Position numbers and translations under genes: made by a program
Assembly: GCA_003223215.1 (NCBI GenBank)
Contig: QHYH01000137.1
Coordinates: forward strand, 36,959-100,958
Origin: Acidobacteriota bacterium
Lineage (GTDB): Bacteria; Acidobacteriota; Terriglobia; Acidiferrales; UBA7541
Reading direction: 5' to 3'
DNA length: 64,000 nucleotides
Shown: positions 34,687 through 42,094 of the stretch, piece after piece
Numbering within the stretch: position 1 is the first letter of the stretch
How the letters are laid out: every line of letters starts with the position of its first letter
The notes under the pieces: generated by a model
What the model saw: only the letters and a program-made list of their open reading frames with translations
Told to the model about the DNA's origin: nothing
Databases searched by the model: none

Positions 34687-35325
34687 ATGCCACCTCCGCG
34701 AGTTATGCTAGCCGATGACCACACCATCCTTGTCGAGGCATTTCGCAAACTCTTGGAACCGCAATACGAAGTAGTGGGCACAGTGGCCGACGGGCGTGCC
34801 TTGGTGGAAACTGCTCCCGAGCTCAAACCCGACGTGATCATAGTGGACATTGCCATGCCACTCATGAATGGCTTGGAAGCGGGATTGCGATTGAAAGAAT
34901 TGATGCCCTCGGTAAAACTTATCTTCCTGACAATGAATGAGGATCCCGATTTGGCCGTAGATGCGATTCACAGCGGCGCATCGGGATATCTGTTGAAGAG
35001 CTCCGCAGCGTCGGAATTGATGCAGGCAATCCAGCTGGCACTTAAAGGAAAATCGTACGTTACTCCGCAGATAGCACGTGGACTGCACAAATCGTTTATC
35101 AAAGGGCCGCGACCCAAAACGCGCGCCAAGAGTCTGACTCCCCGCCAGAGGGAAGTCGTACAGCTGTTGGCCGAGGGGAAGTCTATGAAAGAAGTGGCCG
35201 ACGTCTTAAAAGTGACCCCAAGAACCGTAGCCTTTCACAAATATCAGATCATGGAAGAATTAAGCCTCAGGACGACCGCTGACCTAATTCAATTCGCAAT
35301 CAAATCAAAGATTCTCGTGCCCTGA
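34687..35325 (+). CDS. NarL/FixJ-family response regulator
   Basis: The ATG at 34687 follows GAGG at 6 nt and replaces the GTG-type start of the ORF track. The 212-residue protein has a receiver (ADDH, phospho-Asp in VIIVDIAMPLMNG, Thr in IFLTMNED, Lys in YLLKSSA) and a LuxR HTH (LTPRQREVVQLLAEGKSMKE and PRTVAFHKYQIMEEL). It is nearly collinear with the regulator at 23.2 kb, clearly a duplicate pair. Two palindrome sites lie within 145 nt upstream, one at the exact promoter spacing, consistent with autoregulation if this protein binds the motif. That is inference. The next gene downstream, an outer-membrane barrel, also has a site. Confidence 0.92.
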   Translation: MPPPRVMLADDHTILVEAFRKLLEPQYEVVGTVADGRALVETAPELKPDVIIVDIAMPLMNGLEAGLRLKELMPSVKLIFLTMNEDPDLAVDAIHSGASGYLLKSSAASELMQAIQLALKGKSYVTPQIARGLHKSFIKGPRPKTRAKSLTPRQREVVQLLAEGKSMKEVADVLKVTPRTVAFHKYQIMEELSLRTTADLIQFAIKSKILVP

Positions 35326-35486
35326 CAACGGGATTTTTGCAGCCCTGATGACTTGCCTGTTCCGGGTTCCCTCCAGATCGCTGGCACTCGTACGCGTTCC
35401 CGCAAATCCAAACGGAGCCTAATGTTACAAGCAGCCCTGCGTCTCACTCGCGAGCTCATTCTGCAACTTCAACTCCCCACTAAGGG

Positions 35487-35531
35487 CTGTCATTTTTGAC
35501 AGTTTCTGCCGAGCGGCATCCCGCCTAAGTT
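35487..35531 (+). promoter_or_regulatory. envelope-regulon palindrome and -10, toward the 35.6-kb barrel
   Basis: CTGTCATTTTTGACAG at 35487-35502, perfect arms; TAAGTT starts 23 nt later at 35526. Confidence 0.75.
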
Positions 35532-35589
35532 AGCGTGCGTCGAGGACGCAAGCGTTCTGAGAGTTAATCTGAAGGTGAGGAGAAACGAA

Positions 35590-36228
35590 ATGAAGATGAA
35601 AAGTGTAATTGTCTTAGGAATTGTTCTGTTGTTTGGAACCGTAGCCTTTGCTCAGGATTATGCCAAAGTGGAAGTTCCCATGTATTACTCCTTCATGCGG
35701 TTCAATCCCGAGAACAGCAACGTCGTTAGCGGCTTTTCTCTGAACGGCGGGGGCGGCGGCGTCACGGTTTATGTCAATCACGTGTTGGGGTTCACCGGTG
35801 AATTTAATGGCTATGCCAGCACCACCAAAACCTTCAGATTTCCTGCAACCGCAAATAGTCCTTGCCCAGCAGGTTGCACCGTTACGGGGAGCGGCGATAT
35901 GTTCTCCTACAACGTGGGGCCTGTTCTCAAATACCGCGGTGAGCGTTGGGAACCCTTTGTTGAAGTGCTCTTTGGCGGCGTCCATTCTAATACTTACAAC
36001 AATCTCTTCAAGGCTTGCCAGGCCAATTGCACCACTACGCTAACCCCGAGCAACAATGCGTTCGATTTCGTAATTGGTGGAGGTCTCGATATTCCGGTGA
36101 GCCACAACGTCTCTATCCGGCCGGCGCAGTTTGATTTTGTGCTGACCCGGTTCGGCAATGACTTTACCAAGGGCAATCAAAACCAGAGTAACTTCCGCTA
36201 CAACGGGGGAATCGTTTTTAGGTGGTAG
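35590..36228 (+). CDS. small outer-membrane beta-barrel protein
   Basis: The ATG at 35590 follows GAGGAG at 7 nt and opens a signal peptide (MKMKSVIVLGIVLLFGTVAFAQ). The 212-residue product alternates polar and hydrophobic residues in eight or so strands, has YSFMRFNPENSNV and GPVLKYRGERWEPFVEVLFG, and ends in FRYNGGIVFRW with an aromatic C-terminus, typical of OmpA-like small barrels of acidobacteria. Two short Cys-containing loops (CPAGC, CQANC) may form disulfides. A palindrome site precedes it and a strong intrinsic terminator follows it, so it is monocistronic. No enzymatic role is implied. Confidence 0.85.
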   Translation: MKMKSVIVLGIVLLFGTVAFAQDYAKVEVPMYYSFMRFNPENSNVVSGFSLNGGGGGVTVYVNHVLGFTGEFNGYASTTKTFRFPATANSPCPAGCTVTGSGDMFSYNVGPVLKYRGERWEPFVEVLFGGVHSNTYNNLFKACQANCTTTLTPSNNAFDFVIGGGLDIPVSHNVSIRPAQFDFVLTRFGNDFTKGNQNQSNFRYNGGIVFRW

Positions 36229-36267
36229 TTGTGAGCGGCAATGAATCGATGTTGTTCAACACGCGTA

Positions 36268-36318
36268 GGAGGCTGCGGACGGAGCAGAGCGGAGCCCATC
36301 CGCAGTCTCCCGCTTTTT
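36268..36318 (+). terminator. intrinsic terminator after the barrel gene
   Basis: GGAGGCTGCGGA (36268-36279) pairs with TCCGCAGTCTCC (36299-36310), with one G-T pair, and is followed by CGCTTTTTT. Confidence 0.85.
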
Positions 36319-36406
36319 TGGTTAAGGCCTAGGAGATTGCATCTCCTGAGAGAACCCGCACTGCGCGAGGCCACATCCCTTCCAAAACTGAGCTTTCCTC
36401 CGAGCC

Positions 36407-36452
36407 CTGGTATTTTTGACAGGTCCCAACGGCTCTCAGGGAAAGCTATCCT
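36407..36452 (+). promoter_or_regulatory. envelope-regulon palindrome and -10 without adjacent gene
   Basis: CTGGTATTTTTGACAG at 36407-36422; TATCCT starts 24 nt later at 36447. A hairpin CCGAACC/GGTTCGG follows the predicted start. The next gene (36765) has its own site, so this may drive a long leader or a small RNA. Confidence 0.5.
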
Positions 36453-36670
36453 CTGCCCACCGAACCTCAGGGGTTCGGCTTGCGGCACCTCTCCTACGAG
36501 GCGCGTCGGGCGATGTCAATCATTCCATCTCGGGCCGGACCCCCTGTAATCCGAGCAGCTCGCTGACGTAGGTACCATCGCTCGGAAAAATGCTCGCCCT
36601 GATCAAGGAAAAACTGCCCGATGCCTGCGTCCGCGAGGCCTGTGCCTTGAGGCCGAGGCGTCATTCGGAA

Positions 36671-36715
36671 CTGTCAGTTTTGCCAGTTTCACAGTTTCAC
36701 CCTTGTCGGTATGGT
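36671..36715 (+). promoter_or_regulatory. envelope-regulon palindrome and -10, toward the 36.8-kb OmpA protein
   Basis: CTGTCAGTTTTGCCAG at 36671-36686; TATGGT starts 23 nt later at 36710, about 50 nt before the start codon. Confidence 0.7.
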
Positions 36716-36764
36716 CCGAGTGGTTTGATCCGCGTTGAGCGGTCGCCTGCGGGAGGTGGGTTCT

Positions 36765-38492
36765 ATGAGGCATCGATTGTTCAGAACATTTTGCAGCATC
36801 CTGGGCGGAGCATTTCTACTCAATGGAGCCGCCATTGCACAAGACACCAAGGCGGGGAAGCTGAAGATAGCGGTTTCCCCCAAGCAAGCGTACACATTCA
36901 TCGACGGCAAGGCGATTGGTCCGGGCGATCGGACCATCAAGCTAGACGTCGGAACGCACCATTTGGTTGTGGCCAACTATGGTTTCAAATTCGCTGAACA
37001 GGAGGTTTCCATCGATCCGGGTCATACTCTGCCGCTAGATATAAAATTGGAACGCGCTGGCGCAGAGGTACCTGGTCCGCATGGACGCATCCAGATTGAA
37101 GTCGGGATGAGACGTGCCGGCGATGCTGCCATTCTGCTGAACGGCAGTAAACCGCAGTACTTCGTGGGGCACGTCGACGAGTTCAACAACGACATAAGCA
37201 AGCACCAAGAGTTGGTCGTGCCGCCGGGCAGGCATGAGCTCACGGTCACAAGATACGGCAAGGAGCTGTGGGCCGGTGTGGTCACCGTTGGGGCCAATCA
37301 GCGTGTGATTGTCGACATCTCGAATGGAAAACAGGTCACCAAAGACTGGCCGCGTGGATCGCATGAGCTGAGCGCGGGGGTACAACGATTTAAAGCGGGA
37401 GTTGTAAGTGCCACGATTGCTGTTGCCCCGGTTAGCGGAACGGTTTCGGCCAATCCGCCAAATATCAAGTGTAACCAAAATACTCAGTTGGCGTGGACCT
37501 CGAGCGAAACTGTCGAGGCCGATATGAGTGGTTTTAGCCCGGTTCCGACGAGTGGCGAACGAACCGTTTCGCCTCGCCAAACCACCGTGTACGAACTTAC
37601 GGCTACCGGTCCGGGGGGAGTAACCAAACCGAACACTACGGTGGAAGTGAATACCGTCGTACAGTCGTCCCTGAGCGCCTCACCGACGGAGGTGAGTTAC
37701 CGCCGTATCGGCGACAAGGTTCTTCAACAGGGGAACACCACGCTGAACTGGTCGTCAAGCAACTCGGACGCAGCTTCTCTTGTTCCGCTCGGGTCCGTTG
37801 ACGGCAGCGGCAGCAAGTCCCTGACCGTCAGCCCAACTCAAACAGCCAATGGCCCGGTAGACGAAGAATTTAAATACACGCTGACTGCAACCAACGTGTG
37901 TGGCGGCTCTGACACTAAAACGGTGACGGTACGCTTGAAGGGTTCCATCGAGCCAGTTCCCGCTGTCCTGCTCCACAGCGTCTTCTTTCCAACCGACTAC
38001 CCCACAAAGCAACACCCAACACTCGGGCTTGTACGCAGTCAGCAGGGAACGCTCACAACCCTTGCCAATGGATTCAAACAGTATCTTGAGTACGACCCCG
38101 ACGCGAAACTCTCGCTCAGCTCCTTTGCTGATGAGCGTGGCCCGGGTAAATATAATCAAAGCTTGTCTGACCTTCGCGCTCAGCGTGTCAAAGATTTCCT
38201 GGTTTCCCAGGGCATCGCCGCGGAAAAGATAGACACATCGGCGCATGGCAAGGGGAACCAGCTCGACAAAGCCACCGTTATTGAACTGCAGGCTCGGGAT
38301 CCCAATCAACCTCCAGAAACACGGGTAAAGAATTTCAAAGCGACCTGGCTTGCCTACAATCGTCGGGTGGATATTCTCCTACTTCCCACGAACGCGGCAT
38401 CCGAGCGGTTCTATCCCCATAACGCTGCGGATTCACAAATCCTGTGGCAGAGGCCCAAACCCCCGCGCAGTGCGGTGGAGAGCAACAATTAG
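36765..38492 (+). CDS. OmpA-family protein with PEGA-like and Ig-like repeats
   Basis: The ATG at 36765 follows GGAGGTGGG and gives a signal peptide (MRHRLFRTFCSILGGAFLLNGAAIAQ), 575 residues in all. The mature protein has PEGA-like segments (about 30-105 and 110-180, YTFIDGKAIGPGDRTIKLDVG and PPGRHELTVTRYGKEL), two Ig-like units (about 215-300 and 305-395), and a C-terminal OmpA-like peptidoglycan-binding domain (about 405-540, LSDLRAQRVKDFLVSQGIA, ending YNRRVDILLLP). It probably bridges the outer membrane or periplasm to the wall. It may be co-transcribed with the BamA-like gene 121 nt downstream, although a perfect 12-bp inverted repeat lies between them. Confidence 0.85.
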   Translation: MRHRLFRTFCSILGGAFLLNGAAIAQDTKAGKLKIAVSPKQAYTFIDGKAIGPGDRTIKLDVGTHHLVVANYGFKFAEQEVSIDPGHTLPLDIKLERAGAEVPGPHGRIQIEVGMRRAGDAAILLNGSKPQYFVGHVDEFNNDISKHQELVVPPGRHELTVTRYGKELWAGVVTVGANQRVIVDISNGKQVTKDWPRGSHELSAGVQRFKAGVVSATIAVAPVSGTVSANPPNIKCNQNTQLAWTSSETVEADMSGFSPVPTSGERTVSPRQTTVYELTATGPGGVTKPNTTVEVNTVVQSSLSASPTEVSYRRIGDKVLQQGNTTLNWSSSNSDAASLVPLGSVDGSGSKSLTVSPTQTANGPVDEEFKYTLTATNVCGGSDTKTVTVRLKGSIEPVPAVLLHSVFFPTDYPTKQHPTLGLVRSQQGTLTTLANGFKQYLEYDPDAKLSLSSFADERGPGKYNQSLSDLRAQRVKDFLVSQGIAAEKIDTSAHGKGNQLDKATVIELQARDPNQPPETRVKNFKATWLAYNRRVDILLLPTNAASERFYPHNAADSQILWQRPKPPRSAVESNN

Positions 38493-38543
38493 GGTCTCAG
38501 GAAGAGACTGTTTTGATCCTCGGCTCATCCAGGTGCCCAGCCA

Positions 38544-38579
38544 CACGGCCCGCCCAGTAATTGAAAAGGGCGGGCCGTG
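38544..38579. terminator. perfect 12-bp inverted repeat between OmpA and BamA-like genes
   Basis: CACGGCCCGCCC (38544-38555) and GGGCGGGCCGTG (38568-38579) pair perfectly around a 12-nt loop. No T-run follows. It overlaps the ORF-track start of the next gene, arguing for a later start. It may be a terminator or mRNA-stability stem. Confidence 0.5.
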
Positions 38580-38612
38580 CTGTTGAAGTACGGTATGATG
38601 AGCGGTCCAACC

Positions 38613-39803
38613 ATGAACCGGCAAGGATCCAAGAGGATCTTCTCCTTTCTCCTCGTGAGCGGCTTGTTTTGGAGTCCCGCGACCAGATCCATAACCGCAC
38701 AAGAAGCCGAACCTAGAGACCAGCCGATTTCTCTTTCTCGGACGACCGCCGCTCAGGGTGCCGGCCCAAAGCCATCAGCTAAGGACAAAACATCAGGTGA
38801 AACCACTCCCCAAGCTGGGGCTTTTGTTATTGCACCTCTTCCTATTTCGAGCCCGGCGGTGGGATCAGGAATCGTGCCGATATTCGCCTATATTTTCCCT
38901 ACCGCCGACAAGTCCCCCGCCTCTGTGCTTGGAGGCGCAGGCCTGGTCACCGATAACGGGAGCCGGGCGATGGCCTTTGGCGGCGAGCTCTACCTTAAGC
39001 AGAACACCTATCGCACCACCGCGGTCTACGCTCGAGGGAATCTGAACTACGATTTGTACGGACTCGGCTCGGGCGATTCGCAGCCCAAATTGCCTCTCAA
39101 ACAGACTGGTCAACTGGTCCTCGGTGAGTTCCTGCGTCGTGCGTGGTGGAAATTCTTCCTGGGCCCAAGATTTTTTTGGGGAAGCTCGCTCATCACCGTT
39201 AGACCTAACAATCCTGGGGCAGCCCCATTGCCACCGGACCTCGGGCTCGATACAAAACTAGTCGCGCTGGGCTTCCGAGTAGACCGCGACACGCGCCCCA
39301 ACCGTTTTTATCCGACTGCCGGAACATTTCTGGATTTCACCGCGGACTTCTTCTCTGAGGACTTGGGAAGCAAATACTCGTTTCAGAGTTACAAACTTAC
39401 CTTCAACAAGTACTGGGGTTTGACGCAGAACCAGGTGCTTGCATCCGGCTCGTTCGCTTGCTTTACCGGGGGCCAGCCCCCCTTCTACGGAAACTGCATT
39501 TACGGCACAAATAACCAATTACGCGGGTACACTGGCGGTCGCTATCTCGATCGTTACATGTTTGGCACGCAGCTGGAATATCGGCTGGCCTTACCCAAGA
39601 GGTTCGGTCTTGTAGGGTTCGGCGGCTTGGGAGAAGTAGTACCCGGTGGCAATCAGCCGTTTAGGATCAACAACTTCCTGCCGAGCGGCGGCGGTGGCGT
39701 TAGGTTTGCACTAAGCAGCAAGTATCACGTAAATCTGCGGGTTGACTTCGCGCAAGGCAAGGACAGTCATACCTGGAGCGTCGGCGTCGGTGAGGCATTC
39801 TAA
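38613..39803 (+). CDS. BamA/TamA-like outer-membrane surface antigen (Omp85 barrel)
   Basis: I place the start at the ATG at 38613, which gives a signal peptide (MNRQGSKRIFSFLLVSGLFW) and avoids the inverted repeat that the ORF-track start at 38577 overlaps; 396 residues. The protein has no POTRA domains. It has a barrel with FGGELYLKQNTYRTTAVYARG, RDTRPNRFYPTAGTFLDFTADFF (an Omp85 barrel hallmark) and QLRGYTGGRYLDRYMFGTQLEYR, and ends VGVGEAF with C-terminal Phe. Such short Omp85 members are common as lipid- or patatin-linked barrels; here no partner domain is present. The role is unknown, probably outer-membrane assembly or transport. Confidence 0.85.
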   Translation: MNRQGSKRIFSFLLVSGLFWSPATRSITAQEAEPRDQPISLSRTTAAQGAGPKPSAKDKTSGETTPQAGAFVIAPLPISSPAVGSGIVPIFAYIFPTADKSPASVLGGAGLVTDNGSRAMAFGGELYLKQNTYRTTAVYARGNLNYDLYGLGSGDSQPKLPLKQTGQLVLGEFLRRAWWKFFLGPRFFWGSSLITVRPNNPGAAPLPPDLGLDTKLVALGFRVDRDTRPNRFYPTAGTFLDFTADFFSEDLGSKYSFQSYKLTFNKYWGLTQNQVLASGSFACFTGGQPPFYGNCIYGTNNQLRGYTGGRYLDRYMFGTQLEYRLALPKRFGLVGFGGLGEVVPGGNQPFRINNFLPSGGGGVRFALSSKYHVNLRVDFAQGKDSHTWSVGVGEAF

Positions 39804-39844
39804 ATAGAATCTCCATTTCATATCACTTCTTGATTAGCTACTGC

Positions 39845-39890
39845 CTGTCAATTCTGACAGGCGCGACCAGTCTCCCCGCAGCGCTACAAA
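39845..39890 (+). promoter_or_regulatory. envelope-regulon palindrome and -10, distal copy
   Basis: CTGTCAATTCTGACAG at 39845-39860, identical to the copy at 39972. TACAAA starts 24 nt later at 39885. Confidence 0.7.
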
Positions 39891-39971
39891 TTCGCTTGTG
39901 CCCAGTCGGGTACCGGGACCCTCGGTTCCGGAAAGTCGTTTCGCGTACCCATTCCTGATGCGATCTTGGCC

Positions 39972-40016
39972 CTGTCAATTCTGACAGGCGCTCGATTCTT
40001 GCCTGAGCGTTACAAA
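39972..40016 (+). promoter_or_regulatory. envelope-regulon palindrome and -10, proximal copy
   Basis: CTGTCAATTCTGACAG at 39972-39987; TACAAA starts 23 nt later at 40011. With the copy 127 bp upstream it forms an imperfect duplicated promoter (motif, GCGC, then GCG-TACAAA). Confidence 0.75.
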
Positions 40017-40081
40017 CCCCTCTCGTACGCCCTCATGGCGGGGAATTCGAAACGAGAGGGCCTCGTCAACAGGAGAACAAG

Positions 40082-40864
40082 ATGCTGTCCTTCTACGGAG
40101 AATCCTGCACCTGGCGAATTCATGGCCGAGCGGCAGCCCTCTTGCTCGCCCTCTTCCCGGTGTTTCTGTTCACGACCTTGGCTCGGTCGCAAGAACACGA
40201 CATGAGCAGCATGCCAGGAATGAATATGAATGCCACGGCGGCCCCGGAAAACCCGGCGCAAGCGGCCAAGCATCTGGCCGACAAACAAGAAAGTGAATTC
40301 AATCATCGTCTGGCTGGATTCTTTGTTATCGTCGCAGGGATTTTCATCTTCTCGGAGAGCTACCTCGGGAAACGCTGGTCTCTGGTCCGCTATGTCTGGC
40401 CTGTCTGCTTCCTCGCTGCGGGCCTCTTTCTTCTGGTCTTTAGTGACACGGAGATTTGGCCCTTCGGTCCGCAAACTCCATGGTATGCGGTGACGCACAA
40501 CCCGGAGGATCTCCAGCACAAAATCTTCTCGATCATCCTTCTGGCAATCGGATACGTCGAGCTACAAAGAGCGCGAGGTAGATTGGTGGCGCCCTGGGCA
40601 ACCTGGTTCTTCCCGTTGGCAGGATTCACGGGCGCAATCCTGTTGCTGTTTCACGTTCATGGCGGAGACATGCACTCACCGCATGCCATGGAAACGATGG
40701 AGCACATTCAGAAACAGCATCGCTGGTTCGCCGCTACCGGGCTGGGAGTTGCATTAACAAATGGACTGGCCGGTACGCCTCAGAAGTGGCAACAACTCTT
40801 CAAGAAGACCTGGCCTGTACTTTTGATCTTCCTTGGCGTCCTACTGGCGCAGTACACCGAATAG
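40082..40864 (+). CDS. Met/His-rich integral membrane protein
   Basis: The ATG follows AGGAG at 6 nt. The 260-residue protein has a signal/anchor (about 17-33), a periplasmic segment with MSSMPGMNMN, a Met-rich pattern seen in copper-handling proteins, and about six further transmembrane helices (starting at about 79, 100, 150, 165, 215 and 240). His residues cluster near membrane ends (LLLFHVHGGDMHSPHAMETMEHIQ), again suggesting metal binding. It resembles membrane proteins found near copper-resistance genes, but I do not recognise a defined family. It has two upstream palindrome sites. A role in copper or other metal homeostasis is inference only. Confidence 0.7.
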   Translation: MLSFYGESCTWRIHGRAAALLLALFPVFLFTTLARSQEHDMSSMPGMNMNATAAPENPAQAAKHLADKQESEFNHRLAGFFVIVAGIFIFSESYLGKRWSLVRYVWPVCFLAAGLFLLVFSDTEIWPFGPQTPWYAVTHNPEDLQHKIFSIILLAIGYVELQRARGRLVAPWATWFFPLAGFTGAILLLFHVHGGDMHSPHAMETMEHIQKQHRWFAATGLGVALTNGLAGTPQKWQQLFKKTWPVLLIFLGVLLAQYTE

Positions 40865-41029
40865 CGTCATTCGGAGGAGCGCCGGTGTTGCCGAGCCGGC
40901 CGTCTCCTCGAACCGCGCTGCCATCGCGGTTTCGCCGCGGTTTCAATGATAACCAATGATCGCGCCCACAAATTTCCGGAAACCCGTCCTTCCGGTTCCC
41001 TTTCGCCCGAGAGTCTATCGAGGATTAGA

Positions 41030-41645
41030 ATGCGCCCCCTCTCTCTCGCATTGACCGTTCTCACTTTGCTTGCCACCCCGCTATCACGCTGGCACAAAAA
41101 TTATTCACCGTTGGGTTGTCACCGACCAGCCCATGCCAAAGCTCAGGAAAATCCTGGTCATCGCGGTTCTGGAAAACTAGCTCATACGACAGGAATTTGA
41201 GGATGAAATGGAAGAGCTCCTCGTCAAATCCGGTGTCCAGGGCATAAGGAGCCACATGGTTCTGCCGCCTCGAACTGAATTGATGGAAGGAGAGCTCAAA
41301 CAACGAATAAAGGAAGCGGACTACGACGCCGTTCTTGTAATCCGTCCCAAGGCTTTCCGCAAAGAAACCCAAGAGGTCGGCACTAAATCCGTCTATATGC
41401 CTCCGCCGTTCTACCAAAATCTTTGGCCATATTGGGACATGGCCTTCAAGCAGTTCTCCGCGAAGGGTTCTTATCTCAAGGAAAACACCATGGTCAGCGC
41501 CGAGTTTAATCTTTACCACACCAAGGATGAAACCCTTCTGTGGAGTGGAGAAACGGACACCGTTTATTCCGAAAACTTTGAGAAACTGGGCAAAGAGTAC
41601 GCCAGGGCACTCGTCAAACAACTGAGAAAAGACAAGGTCATCTAG
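41030..41645 (+). pseudogene. decayed exported protein (two frameshifts and an amber stop)
   Basis: The ATG at 41030 has GAGG upstream and starts a signal peptide (MRPLSLALTVLTLLATP). Restoring one base after CCG would continue AITLAQK, and restoring one A in the run of five A would continue IIHRWVVTDQPMPKLRKILV and IAVLEN. A TAG then interrupts the frame before LIRQEFEDEMEELLVKSGV and the open part listed in the ORF track (41208-41645). The three reading-frame pieces join into one sensible exported protein of about 200 residues, so this is a broken gene, not a 145-residue one. The C-terminal part (EADYDAVLVIRP, NLYHTKDETLLWSGETDTVY) is intact. The function is unknown. Confidence 0.75.
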
Positions 41646-41794
41646 AGGCGTGGAATTCGCCGGATTGCTGCTGACCGTGCTAGCGAACTGGACCGATGCC
41701 TCTTGTTTCGCTGCTCAAACAAACTGGACAGCGGGCCCGACACACACAAGAAGACCAGCAGGCCCACAAGCACAGCAATTGCGAGTAACGGCAT
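41642..41794 (-). CDS. 50-residue single-helix membrane protein
   Basis: This ORF is too short for the ORF track. The ATG at 41794 has AAGG at 5 nt. It reads MPLLAIAVLVGLLVFLCVSG, a clean transmembrane helix, followed by a strongly basic tail (EQRNKRHRSSSLARSAAIRR). A palindrome site at 41913-41928 points at it with TACTGT at 24 nt, predicting a leader of about 80 nt. Its stop overlaps the stop of the broken gene on the other strand. The combination of start signals, helix and regulatory site makes it a credible small protein; the function is unknown. Confidence 0.55.
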   Translation of the reverse strand: MPLLAIAVLVGLLVFLCVSGPLSSLFEQRNKRHRSSSLARSAAIRRIPRL

Positions 41795-41882
41795 TGTGCC
41801 TTCGTTTGCAGAAGTAGGGGGCGTCTCATGGGGGAGTTGTTGTCTGGTTCGGTTCGGAGAGAGGCCGCCCCCTTTGCCCGTA

Positions 41883-41928
41883 ACAGTAGGCTTCTCGACC
41901 CATGCCGCAATACTGTCAAAACAAACAG
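41883..41928 (-). promoter_or_regulatory. envelope-regulon palindrome and -10, toward the 50-residue membrane protein
   Basis: CTGTCAAAACAAACAG at 41913-41928. On the minus strand the motif reads CTGTTTGTTTTGACAG and TACTGT starts 24 nt later (41888 to 41883). Confidence 0.6.
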
Positions 41929-42012
41929 GTCACCATTCATCGACCGGTGCCCCAAAGCCGCGATGCCTGATGTCGATCTTGCGGAGCCAGTCATCCTCGC
42001 CCCCTCCCCCTC

Positions 42013-42057
42013 CTGCCAATTCTGACAGTGGGAGCTTCTTTTGGGTCCCGGCAACAT
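42013..42057 (+). promoter_or_regulatory. envelope-regulon palindrome and -10, toward the 42.1-kb OmpA protein
   Basis: CTGCCAATTCTGACAG at 42013-42028; CAACAT starts 23 nt later at 42052, about 38 nt before the ATG. Confidence 0.6.
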
Positions 42058-42094
42058 TACCTACCGGTGTTGCTAAGTCCGAACGGAGATTTTC

